Assembly: GCA_023436305.1 (NCBI GenBank)
Contig: JAEZJQ010000026.1
Location: forward strand, 1-49,409
Length of the DNA: 49,409 bases
DNA from: Bacillota bacterium
GTDB lineage: Bacteria; Bacillota; UBA4882; UBA8346
Reading direction: 5' to 3'
Shown here: positions 43,189-49,409 of the stretch, one piece after another
Layout: every line of letters starts with the position of its first letter
Position numbering within the stretch: the first letter of the stretch is position 1
Notes under the pieces: generated by a model
Told to the model about the DNA's origin: nothing
Seen by the model: the letters and a program-made list of their open reading frames with translations, nothing else
The model's database searches: none
Program-made: the position numbers and the translations under genes

Positions 43189-44811
43189 TTACTGGACCTG
43201 GCAGGCCACTCCATTCAAAGTAAAAATGGCCGGTTTCGCGTTTGTGCCGCTATAGTTAATATTGAATCCGAAGTTTGTCGTACCTCCGTTAGCAGGGATA
43301 TTAGCGTTGTATCCGGCATCATTTACCGATACCGAGGTCCCGCTCTGGGTGTAATTGCCGGACCACAGATTGGTGATGGTCTGATTGCCGGAGAACGTCC
43401 AGGCTAAAGTCCAACCATTGACTGCCGTGGAGGTGTTATTTTGGATCGTAACACTGACTGTGGCTCCACTACCCCAGTCATTCATACTATAAGTTACCAC
43501 ATAATTGCCGGTACCCGGAGTCGGGGTCACCTGAACCGGGGTCGGGGTAACTCTTGGGGTCGCGGTGCGAACCGGGGTCGGAGTTACCTGAACCGGGGTT
43601 GGAGTGGAAGTGGGAGTAATAACCGTACCCATACCACTCATTATAGCATCAATGATTCCCTGTTGCGTTACGGCATAGCTATTCCTGTCAAACAATCCAA
43701 AACCATGCTGTCCGTTCCATCCGTTATCCCAATAAACAGGTACCGCGCCGTATTGCTTGCAATATTGGCATAATGTTTTTGCAAAAACCTGACGATAAGT
43801 ATTGTTCGTTGAATCATAAGTTGTTTTATCGATTGAACCGTATTCTCCAATTACAACGGGATACCCTTGAGTTACGAATTTATCGTACATCGCCTTGATT
43901 TGTGATAACATATAGTCTTCCTGGCCCCAGGTTGATTTCTTAGCAGAGTTGGTAGCTGTTGCTCCCCATTGTGTTATATTGCCGTTTTCCTCACCACAGA
44001 AGTCCCAAGGCGAGTAATAATGAGCGGATATCATGATTCTTTTTTCAGAACTCGGAATTGAAGATGACCTGTAATTATCGGTAGGAAGTACAAAACCATA
44101 GTTGCCTGTTGTGTAATCAATGTTGGTGTTCCAGCCCGGAATCAGCAGCCATCTTGTACTGTTGTTCCCACCGGTTTGCCTTACGGTATCAACAAAGATT
44201 TGATTATAGGCATTCAGGTTTGCATAGTATGTAGTATTCGGCGTGCTATAATTGCCATCAAATACTTCGTTCATTGATTCAAAGATCAATTTCTCATCGT
44301 AGCTTGCAAATGTAGTTGCAATCTGTTGCCATACTTTCTGATATTTTGCTTTAATCGTAGTTTGATCGCTTGAATTAACCAAGAGCCATGAACCTGTAAT
44401 TGTAGTATAGCCGTCTCCATGTATATTGATGAGTACATACAAGCCCTGGTTGTAGGCATAATCAACAACTTCTTTAATTCTGGCCAGCCATGCGGCATCA
44501 ATGGTGTAATTCGGTGCAGATCCTATTTTACTCAAATATGAAACAGGAATACGGATTGTTTTAAAGCCTGCTGATTTTACTTTTGTTATGAGAGCCTGTG
44601 TGATCGTTGGGTTCCCCCAGGCTGTTTCACTGGGTGTACCGTTAGAATTGGCTTCAAGCTGATTTCCCAAGTTCCAGCCCGCGCCCATTGCAGCAACAAT
44701 TTGAGCTTGATTTGCTGCTTGTGTTACCGGACCCCAATTCGGAATAGTCATCGTTAACAGAACCACCAGGACCAATAAGAAAGCCCAAAATGACTTAACT
44801 TTTGACAACAT
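43189..44811 (-). CDS. GH5 (subfamily 4-like) endoglucanase with CBM2
   Basis: 540 residues. Signal peptide to about residue 33. GH5 domain about 34-395: MGAGWNLGNQLEAN and ETAWGNPTITQALI at the start are typical of subfamily 4 (endoglucanases, xyloglucanases, lichenases). The acid/base is Glu182 in FESMNEVFDG and the nucleophile Glu323 in VVIGEYGSID; the HYYSPWDFCGE motif is also present. A TPTPV linker precedes the CBM2 (about 437-540). AAGGAGGAG precedes the ATG. It is the first gene at this edge of the island; a perfect cre-like site lies about 300 bp upstream. Confidence 0.94.
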   Translation of the reverse strand: MLSKVKSFWAFLLVLVVLLTMTIPNWGPVTQAANQAQIVAAMGAGWNLGNQLEANSNGTPSETAWGNPTITQALITKVKSAGFKTIRIPVSYLSKIGSAPNYTIDAAWLARIKEVVDYAYNQGLYVLINIHGDGYTTITGSWLLVNSSDQTTIKAKYQKVWQQIATTFASYDEKLIFESMNEVFDGNYSTPNTTYYANLNAYNQIFVDTVRQTGGNNSTRWLLIPGWNTNIDYTTGNYGFVLPTDNYRSSSIPSSEKRIMISAHYYSPWDFCGEENGNITQWGATATNSAKKSTWGQEDYMLSQIKAMYDKFVTQGYPVVIGEYGSIDKTTYDSTNNTYRQVFAKTLCQYCKQYGAVPVYWDNGWNGQHGFGLFDRNSYAVTQQGIIDAIMSGMGTVITPTSTPTPVQVTPTPVRTATPRVTPTPVQVTPTPGTGNYVVTYSMNDWGSGATVSVTIQNNTSTAVNGWTLAWTFSGNQTITNLWSGNYTQSGTSVSVNDAGYNANIPANGGTTNFGFNINYSGTNAKPAIFTLNGVACQVQ

Positions 44812-45107
44812 AATCTCCTCCTTAATTTTTATTGATTACGCGAACTACAGTTAAAATTGTCTGATGCGCGCGGGCGCGCGACGTTTTATTCTTTCACCCC
44901 CCCTTCAAACCGTTTTCCAAGGAGTTTGTGCGCGTAACACTTTTTAATAACGTAAAACCACTATATATCGTATTTGACTATGTCGCTTGATACTAAAATA
45001 GGTTCCGAAAACCCATTAGCCGCACAGACTCCCAGACCGTCCACTTTGTCCATCCATTTTGCTTGCATTGGGAGCCATTCTCATTTTGGATTCGCCGCTT
45101 CCTAACA

Positions 45108-45122
45108 ATGCAAACGCTTTCA
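45108..45122. promoter_or_regulatory. cre-like site upstream of the GH5_4 endoglucanase gene
   Basis: ATGCAAACGCTTTCA fits the Bacillus catabolite-response consensus WTGNAANCGNWNNCW at every defined position. It shares GCAAACGCTTT with the site at 35837-35851. Confidence 0.5.
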
Positions 45123-45580
45123 GATCGATCATATCAGAAAACTTTTTTGAAGTCTATAACAAGGATATTTTGGACTTTTGAAAAAGAATGCCGTGGAGTC
45201 CTTAAATTTCAAGTAATCCGGGGATCTTCACCGGGTTTTTTCAAAAAATTTTTTCCTAATATTCTTAAAAAACAATATAGTGAAAATATGGCTTCGGTGA
45301 TTTATCCTCACAATTCTATTAATAATATCGTTAGTTCAGGCAAGCCTTCCAAGATTCGATTTGAAGCAAACGATGATTATGGTATCAATGTATAAGTTCA
45401 GTGCATCCGAAATAACGGCTTGGCCTACCGGAATTGTTACCCACTGGCTCCTGCCAAATGTTAATGCTTTATCCATAGAGATATTGATTGAACTTCCACC
45501 CGTTGATACGGCCAAATGCACTGTGGCGGCCTATTTATTATATTGTTTGAAAATTTAATATAATTTATTATTCATTATTG

Positions 45581-45608
45581 TTGAAATTAAATTTATATAT
45601 GTTATAAT
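45581..45608 (+). promoter_or_regulatory. Promoter for the small secreted-protein genes
   Basis: TTGAAA (45581-45586), 16-bp spacer, perfect TATAAT (45603-45608), about 104 bp before the ATG at 45712. Confidence 0.6.
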
Positions 45609-45711
45609 ACATGTAATCGATTATAAAGGTGGTGATTACGAAATAATGCGTGATAGCATTTAATTTTCCAACATCTTTTCAACTAAAAATTACAAGGAGG
45701 ACGATGTAAGA

Positions 45712-46152
45712 ATGAAGAAAACCGCATTTATTCTAATTGTCGTAGTATTATTTGCCATGTTCAGTGCTAGTGTATTCGGTCTATATTATCCGGATAGCTA
45801 TTATGATGCTATATCCTGGACATGGTCTTATAGCGATACGTATACTACAAGTTATAACTGCCTCGGTTATGCAACTGGTTCGATGGTTTGGGAATGGCCA
45901 TGGGGAAGTTCGAATCCCACTCTCGCCCAGGCGAATTCTTACCTCACCTCATTAGGTTATAGTACATCCGGAACCAATGCGTATATCCTTGCATATGGGC
46001 CATCCAGTTTAGTAACACATTTTAGCCGGGTGACCGGTACAAGTTGGTGCCGTGCGAAATGGGGTAGTTTGGAACGGTTTAATCATGGTTCCTGGGATCC
46101 GTATTATTATAGCAGCGTTTACGGGCGCTTAATGCAAAGATATTACCAATAA
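45712..46152 (+). CDS. Small secreted protein with NCLGYA motif, possible cysteine-hydrolase-like fold
   Basis: 146 residues with a clean signal peptide (to about residue 23). AAGGAGG is about 11 bases before the ATG. The mature part is rich in Trp, Tyr and Ser. It has YNCLGYATG (Cys50), then VTHFSRVTG (His103) and RAKWGSLERFNHG (His125). The order Cys, His, polar/His and the AKWG motif recall small NlpC/P60- or papain-like proteins, but no family is certain and activity is inferred. It is followed after 25 bp by a secreted HEAT-like protein, probably in one operon. Confidence 0.75.
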   Translation: MKKTAFILIVVVLFAMFSASVFGLYYPDSYYDAISWTWSYSDTYTTSYNCLGYATGSMVWEWPWGSSNPTLAQANSYLTSLGYSTSGTNAYILAYGPSSLVTHFSRVTGTSWCRAKWGSLERFNHGSWDPYYYSSVYGRLMQRYYQ

Positions 46153-46177
46153 AATTTGAAAGGGAGGCAAAAATTCA

Positions 46178-46876
46178 ATGAATAATAAAGCATTCAAATT
46201 TCTAGCCGTCTTTGCGGCTTTAACCATTGTTATATCTGTTGTTTCCATAAATAACATAATGGCATCAACTTCTTACCAAATAGATTCAAATATGAATGTG
46301 ATTATGGATAAAGTTGCCGAGATGAGTGCAAAACAATCCCCTGAAATGATGAGTTCCAACCCCTACGATTATATTAAAGACAACAGCAACTATGAAAAGA
46401 TAGTTGCGTTAGGGCCGGATGCATTACCGATTATTAAAGATAAACTGGATAAAACAGCAGAAAATGGTTTGCGTGAATATATCCTGGCGATTGCGGCCGA
46501 AGAGATCGCGAAAGTCAATCTTAAAAACAATACCTGTAACTGGACAAACGGCAAGGAATGGCTCAATGAATGGAACAAACTGCTTCGATTTATCCCAGAA
46601 AACGTTGACATCATTACGTCCGGCACCTTAGATAATAATGCTAAAAACGCAGCGTTATCGAAATTAGGCGTTGCCGCGGTTCCTTACATAATGGACAAGA
46701 TTGCCGCCGGAGAAACGGAGTATACTCCATCATTGTCGAATTTAATCAAAGATAATTCCGTCGCGACGCTTTCTGAGACGGAAAAAGCAGGTACGACGAG
46801 TGTTGGTCAATGGGTAAATGATAATCGAAGTAAATACGAGAACCTCAGGAATATGGTCGAGGAAGCCCGAAAATAA
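46178..46876 (+). CDS. Secreted protein of unknown function, SNPxDYI family (long form)
   Basis: 232 residues with a signal peptide (to about residue 30); GGGAGG precedes the ATG. The mature part has SNPYDYIKDNSNYEKIVALG (from residue 60), then NGLREYILAIAAEEI and WTNGKEWLNEWN. These three blocks occur at the same spacing in the protein at 47121, so the two are paralogs. Similar blocks are, as I recall, widespread in small exported Firmicute proteins without known function. The helical pattern suggests HEAT-like repeats. A terminator follows at 46905-46936. Confidence 0.78.
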   Translation: MNNKAFKFLAVFAALTIVISVVSINNIMASTSYQIDSNMNVIMDKVAEMSAKQSPEMMSSNPYDYIKDNSNYEKIVALGPDALPIIKDKLDKTAENGLREYILAIAAEEIAKVNLKNNTCNWTNGKEWLNEWNKLLRFIPENVDIITSGTLDNNAKNAALSKLGVAAVPYIMDKIAAGETEYTPSLSNLIKDNSVATLSETEKAGTTSVGQWVNDNRSKYENLRNMVEEARK

Positions 46877-46904
46877 ATGGCGCCTTAAGTCGTATAACGT
46901 TTTT

Positions 46905-46936
46905 AAATTACCGGCTGTTTTTTCAGCTGGTAATTT
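46905..46936 (+). terminator. Terminator after the two secreted-protein genes
   Basis: AAATTACC-GGCTG and CAGCTGGTAATTT arms around a T-rich loop, about 30 bp past the stop at 46876. Confidence 0.65.
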
Positions 46937-47120
46937 ATGTTATTGTTCCTTATAAAAAATGGGCGACTATTGCCTTTCAAGCATTTAATATATAAAATGT
47001 TCATATTTATTTTAGGGCCCTAAACTTGACTCCATCACTTCCGGTGAAGAAATGATATAATCAAATATGAACAGACTATAATTATTGTAATGATTATTCT
47101 GCTTTTGGGAAGGTGAATTA

Positions 47121-47534
47121 TTGGTGTTTAGAACCAGGTTCTTTGGTTTTATTCTTGTTATCAGCATACTAGCCGTAGCAATTTGGATAGTTGCTTGTAA
47201 GGGAGTCTTCACCCCGAAGATAGGTCCGGAAAGCGGCCTGGAAGCATCAATCAATAAACGTTTAGCGATTATATTATCACAGAAAGGGCTTTCTTCCAAT
47301 CCAACCGATTATATTTCGGCGCATTACGATGTCTATCAAAGCATCGTGAAAGAAGGAAAACCGGGTTTTGACCTTTTAATTAAGAAAATCCGGGACAGCA
47401 AAGAAGATGGCTTGGAGACTTGGATCATAGCCAAACTTTGCACGGATATATTAAAGGAGAAGAACCCCATATCGGAATGGAGTTCTGGCAAAGATTGGTA
47501 CCGTAAATATCTCGATTCAATAAAATCAAAATGA
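47121..47534 (+). CDS. Probable lipoprotein, SNPxDYI family (short form)
   Basis: 137 residues. The start is TTG at 47121 with AAGGTG upstream (a GTG follows immediately). A hydrophobic N-terminus ends in WIVAC (Cys26), a possible lipobox. SSNPTDYISAHYDVYQSIV, EDGLETWIIAKLCTDIL and EWSSGKDWYRKYL align block by block with the long form at 46178 but stop after the first half. TATAAT-like sequences near 47056 could start transcription. Function unknown. Confidence 0.7.
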   Translation: MVFRTRFFGFILVISILAVAIWIVACKGVFTPKIGPESGLEASINKRLAIILSQKGLSSNPTDYISAHYDVYQSIVKEGKPGFDLLIKKIRDSKEDGLETWIIAKLCTDILKEKNPISEWSSGKDWYRKYLDSIKSK

Positions 47535-47878
47535 CGGATCACCGGACTATCTTGCCCGGTAACTGTTTCTTCCCCTACACACCTCCCGATTCCGGCTTTT
47601 AAATCTTGTAACCGACATGGAGGTCGGCGTCACGGCATCGAAACAGGACGTTTCACGCCGTCGGCCCGGAAGTATAACCCCAGAGACCCGAGATTCTTTT
47701 GGTGATTGCATTGGCTTATTACTTAACCTGTACGCGGACACTTTTTATTGATTGGGGATCGGATTGGATGCGGTGATTCGTTTTTTATCGTGATCGTGAC
47801 TACCATGTGAAGGGGAATTTTTTCAATTGTCGAAATATGTTACGTCAAATTTTATTGTCGAAAAAGAGGCGCTAAATC
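47535..47878. other. 344-bp stretch without a recognised gene
   Basis: GC-richer than its neighbours, with a short CCGACATGGAGGTCGG palindrome (about 47613-47628). An open minus-strand frame here has no ribosome binding site or family resemblance. Confidence 0.3.
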
Positions 47879-48361
47879 ATGATTATTGACTGGACCAACA
47901 CCATTAAAACCTTAAAAAGCGACCCAAGTCAGGAAAATATATTCTTTGAAACGATTACGAATGATCTGCGCAGAATTCCGGATGGCGCTTGTAGTGGGGA
48001 TTTGGTAATCATCCGGTTTAGTGAGGGGTTCCGGGCGGAAGTACGTTTTCTTAATGAGATCGGCTTTCCTGATCTGAAAAGCACTGTAAAAGACTTTCAT
48101 ACCATCCGCCAATACAATTTACAGGTTGAACAAATCGGGGAATTACGGGAGAAGACCGGGGAACTATTGAAAGATTATCCGGAGAAGATGGCGGAATTTG
48201 ACAAATACATCAACCAAAATATGAAACAGCCATTGTTCGAGCTTAATTACGTACTCGATAATAAAGTCGTAAAGTCGTTCTCCATGGTTCATTATCTCAC
48301 GGTACATATGTCGATTTTGGGGATGTTGACGGGCTTTTATCAGGATAAGGAAACCACTTGA
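47879..48361 (+). CDS. Hypothetical cytoplasmic protein, 160 residues
   Basis: GAGG lies about nine bases before the ATG. The sequence is mixed alpha/beta with a charged, helix-prone middle (LREKTGELLKDYPEKMAEF) and no signal peptide, membrane segment or known motif. Composition is ordinary for a real protein. It is convergent with the toxin-antitoxin pair. I do not recognise the family. Confidence 0.6.
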   Translation: MIIDWTNTIKTLKSDPSQENIFFETITNDLRRIPDGACSGDLVIIRFSEGFRAEVRFLNEIGFPDLKSTVKDFHTIRQYNLQVEQIGELREKTGELLKDYPEKMAEFDKYINQNMKQPLFELNYVLDNKVVKSFSMVHYLTVHMSILGMLTGFYQDKETT

Positions 48362-48469
48362 GTAAAAGCAGAAGTCAGTGTTTTAAAAATGAGGGTATTC
48401 GTGGATTCACCCAAATATCAACGCCATTCGCATTCGAAGCATCAAAGCACTCATCTGTACTACTTTATT

Positions 48470-48787
48470 TCAGCGTATCAGCCATCCATAATCCTGCCGG
48501 CAATCAACGATATAGTCAACGTACACCGTTTGATCCTTAATCTGATATAAAATCAGATACCACTTTTCCACGAACATCTTATGATATTTGTTGGGCGAGA
48601 TAAATTCTGCCTCCAAAAACGGAAAACGCTCCGGTATTTCTTTAAGGGAGCGAATGGAGTCCATTAGTTCATTTTTTACTTTACGGGCGGTGGAAGGATT
48701 TTTTTGCGCCATAAACCGGACATGGCCCGCCAACATCTGGCGGGAACGGTCGGAAACAATAAGTTTATATTGAAGCGTCTTTTCCAT
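48470..48787 (-). CDS. ParE/RelE-type toxin
   Basis: 105 residues from the ATG at 48787, which lies inside the 3' end of the antitoxin gene (23-bp overlap). YKLIVSDRSRQMLAGHVRFMAQKNPSTARKV and FPFLEAEFISPNKYHKMFVEKWYLILYQI, ending with VDYIVDCRQDYGWLI, match the ParE/RelE fold. RelE members cleave mRNA in the ribosome and ParE members poison gyrase; the sequence alone does not separate them here. A longer upstream frame is shadow of the antitoxin gene. Confidence 0.85.
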   Translation of the reverse strand: MEKTLQYKLIVSDRSRQMLAGHVRFMAQKNPSTARKVKNELMDSIRSLKEIPERFPFLEAEFISPNKYHKMFVEKWYLILYQIKDQTVYVDYIVDCRQDYGWLIR

Positions 48788-49058
48788 GCTTCGCACCCTC
48801 GTCAATAACGCTGTCCAGGTATTTATCCAGTTCCTCCGGTGTACATCCCATACGGCCTGCCAGACGGTCTTCCTCAACAGCCAACAGTTCTTCTCTTAAC
48901 TTCAGCATTTTTTCGCGGCGGGTAAACGCCTCGATATCCATAACCACAAGATCGCCCTCGCCGTTTTTGGTAAGATACACAGGTTCTCCGGTGGACTTGC
49001 ATAAAGCCGCAATCTCGTTATAATTCTGCCGGATGGTTGCGGACGGTTTAATTTGCAT
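48765..49058 (-). CDS. Phd/YefM-type antitoxin
   Basis: 97 residues from the ATG at 49058, with GAGGAG eight bases upstream. The N-terminus reads PSATIRQNYNEIAALCKSTG, then EPVYLTKNGEGDLVVMDIEAF, the Phd/YefM DNA-binding fold. The acidic, helical C-terminus wraps the toxin in relatives. It is the first gene of the pair and should autoregulate the promoter at 49092-49120. Confidence 0.9.
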   Translation of the reverse strand: MQIKPSATIRQNYNEIAALCKSTGEPVYLTKNGEGDLVVMDIEAFTRREKMLKLREELLAVEEDRLAGRMGCTPEELDKYLDSVIDEGAKHGKDASI

Positions 49059-49091
49059 GATATCAACTCCTCGTAGTAACATTCTAACCAT

Positions 49092-49120
49092 ATTATACTT
49101 CTTACATGCTATGAAATCAA
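49092..49120 (-). promoter_or_regulatory. Promoter of the toxin-antitoxin operon
   Basis: Minus-strand TTGATT (49115-49120), 17-bp spacer, perfect TATAAT (49092-49097), about 35 bp before the antitoxin ATG. Confidence 0.75.
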
Positions 49121-49202
49121 CCGATGAAAAAGCTCTTTTCGTATTTAAGTTTACCGACTTTATAATCTTCATCATTCGGTTTTAATTAGTGTTTAAACTC
49201 AA

Positions 49203-49310
49203 TTAATCCAACATATTCCTGAATTGTTGTACTATATTCTTACCCGTCTTTTTATCGTTCGGGATTGGAATTTCAAATTCGTCTTCCTCATCATTATCAA
49301 AATCAAACAT
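49203..49310 (-). CDS. Possible short acidic ORF or C-terminal remnant
   Basis: A 35-codon frame starts MFDFDNDEEDEFEIPIPN and is followed by a Lys-rich end. It is open a little further upstream (to an in-frame TGA near 49352) with a protein-like sequence, but has no good ribosome binding site. It may be the tail of a broken gene. Confidence 0.2.
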   Translation of the reverse strand: MFDFDNDEEDEFEIPIPNDKKTGKNIVQQFRNMLD

Positions 49311-49409
49311 CCCAACTCGTTTATTAATATAAATGACTGTCCGGTTAAGTCAGTCATTGCGCATGAGGACGGTCTTCGCTGGTCTATTTGCGATCCAGCG
49401 CGTCTAAAA

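Larger units (their letters stand above)
44812..45711. other. 900-bp stretch without a clear gene
   Basis: Contains a CG tract (GCGCGCGGGCGCGCGACG, about 44865-44882) 55 bp before the GH5_4 start, a perfect cre-like site (45108-45122) and the plus-strand promoter at 45581-45608. A minus-strand frame near 45336-45540 has a protein-like look but no start, ribosome site or recognised family, and may be a gene remnant. Confidence 0.45.

Noticed and set aside
45063..45395. 110-residue plus-strand frame containing the cre-like site
   Set aside because: Basic, Phe/Ser-rich random composition and no ribosome binding site.
45336..45540. Minus-strand frame with a protein-like sequence (GGSSINISMDKALTFG)
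   Set aside because: Looks like part of a carbohydrate-binding or surface protein, but too short and isolated to call; noted as a possible remnant only.
47547..47741. Basic 64-residue minus-strand frame
   Set aside because: No ribosome binding site and low-complexity Arg/Ser composition.
48787..48877. N-terminal extension of the toxin
   Set aside because: The extra 30 residues are antisense-frame reading of the antitoxin gene; the ParE/RelE similarity begins at the ATG at 48787.

Overview
The window reads as chromosome of a Bacillota (Firmicutes) bacterium of roughly 45% GC. It combines Firmicute traits (a GerA-type spore-germination gene at the left edge, VanW-family wall proteins, strong AGGAGG ribosome binding sites, many TTG starts, TTGACA/TATAAT promoters) with signs of an outer membrane: a beta-barrel-like protein ending in aromatic-Phe and a LolA-like protein next to a LolCDE-like ABC transporter. 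I infer a spore-forming, cellulolytic, possibly diderm Firmicute (Halanaerobiales-, Limnochordia- or Hydrogenispora-like); the sequence alone does not fix the genus. No rRNA, tRNA or CRISPR array was found.

Layout. 1-2.7 kb: partial gerA, an LD-carboxypeptidase and a WYL regulator. 2.7-4.2 kb: 1.5 kb of non-coding DNA with two inverted-repeat-bounded elements and a hairpin-rich block that may be an orphan HEARO/omega RNA. 4.2-9.2 kb: a membrane acyltransferase, two tandem VanW proteins, a small unknown gene and a secreted beta-helix protein. 9.5-15.8 kb: a probable envelope-trafficking cluster on the minus strand (MarR/GbsR-type regulator, ABC ATPase, two FtsX/LolC-type permeases, LolA-like carrier, outer-membrane barrel). 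16.2-18.6 kb: a GH9-CBM3c-CBM3 cellulase.

19.1-27.8 kb: a co-directional catabolic regulon on the minus strand: LacI regulator, amidohydrolase, NitT/TauT-type ABC ATPase and permease, then substrate-binding protein, second permease, PfkB kinase, glucosamine-6-phosphate deaminase and aldo/keto reductase. Two nearly identical 23-bp palindromic operators sit before the regulator and before the binding-protein gene, so both halves are probably controlled together by the LacI protein.

28-45 kb: a plant-polysaccharide island with GH10 xylanase, GH5 mannanase-CBM2, beta-helix protein-CBM3, GH26-CBM3, GH5-CBM32-CBM2, GH5 (subfamily 4-like) endoglucanase-CBM2 and two paralogous AraC regulators with the same promoter box. 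It also holds recombination debris: a hybrid GH5/GH26 pseudogene, a site where an araC promoter and terminator remain without the gene, and a GH51 arabinofuranosidase broken by a frameshift and an internal deletion. The CBM2 and CBM3 cassettes are repeated and appear to be shuffled among catalytic domains. 45.7-49.4 kb: small secreted proteins of unknown function, a hypothetical protein and a Phd/ParE-type toxin-antitoxin pair.
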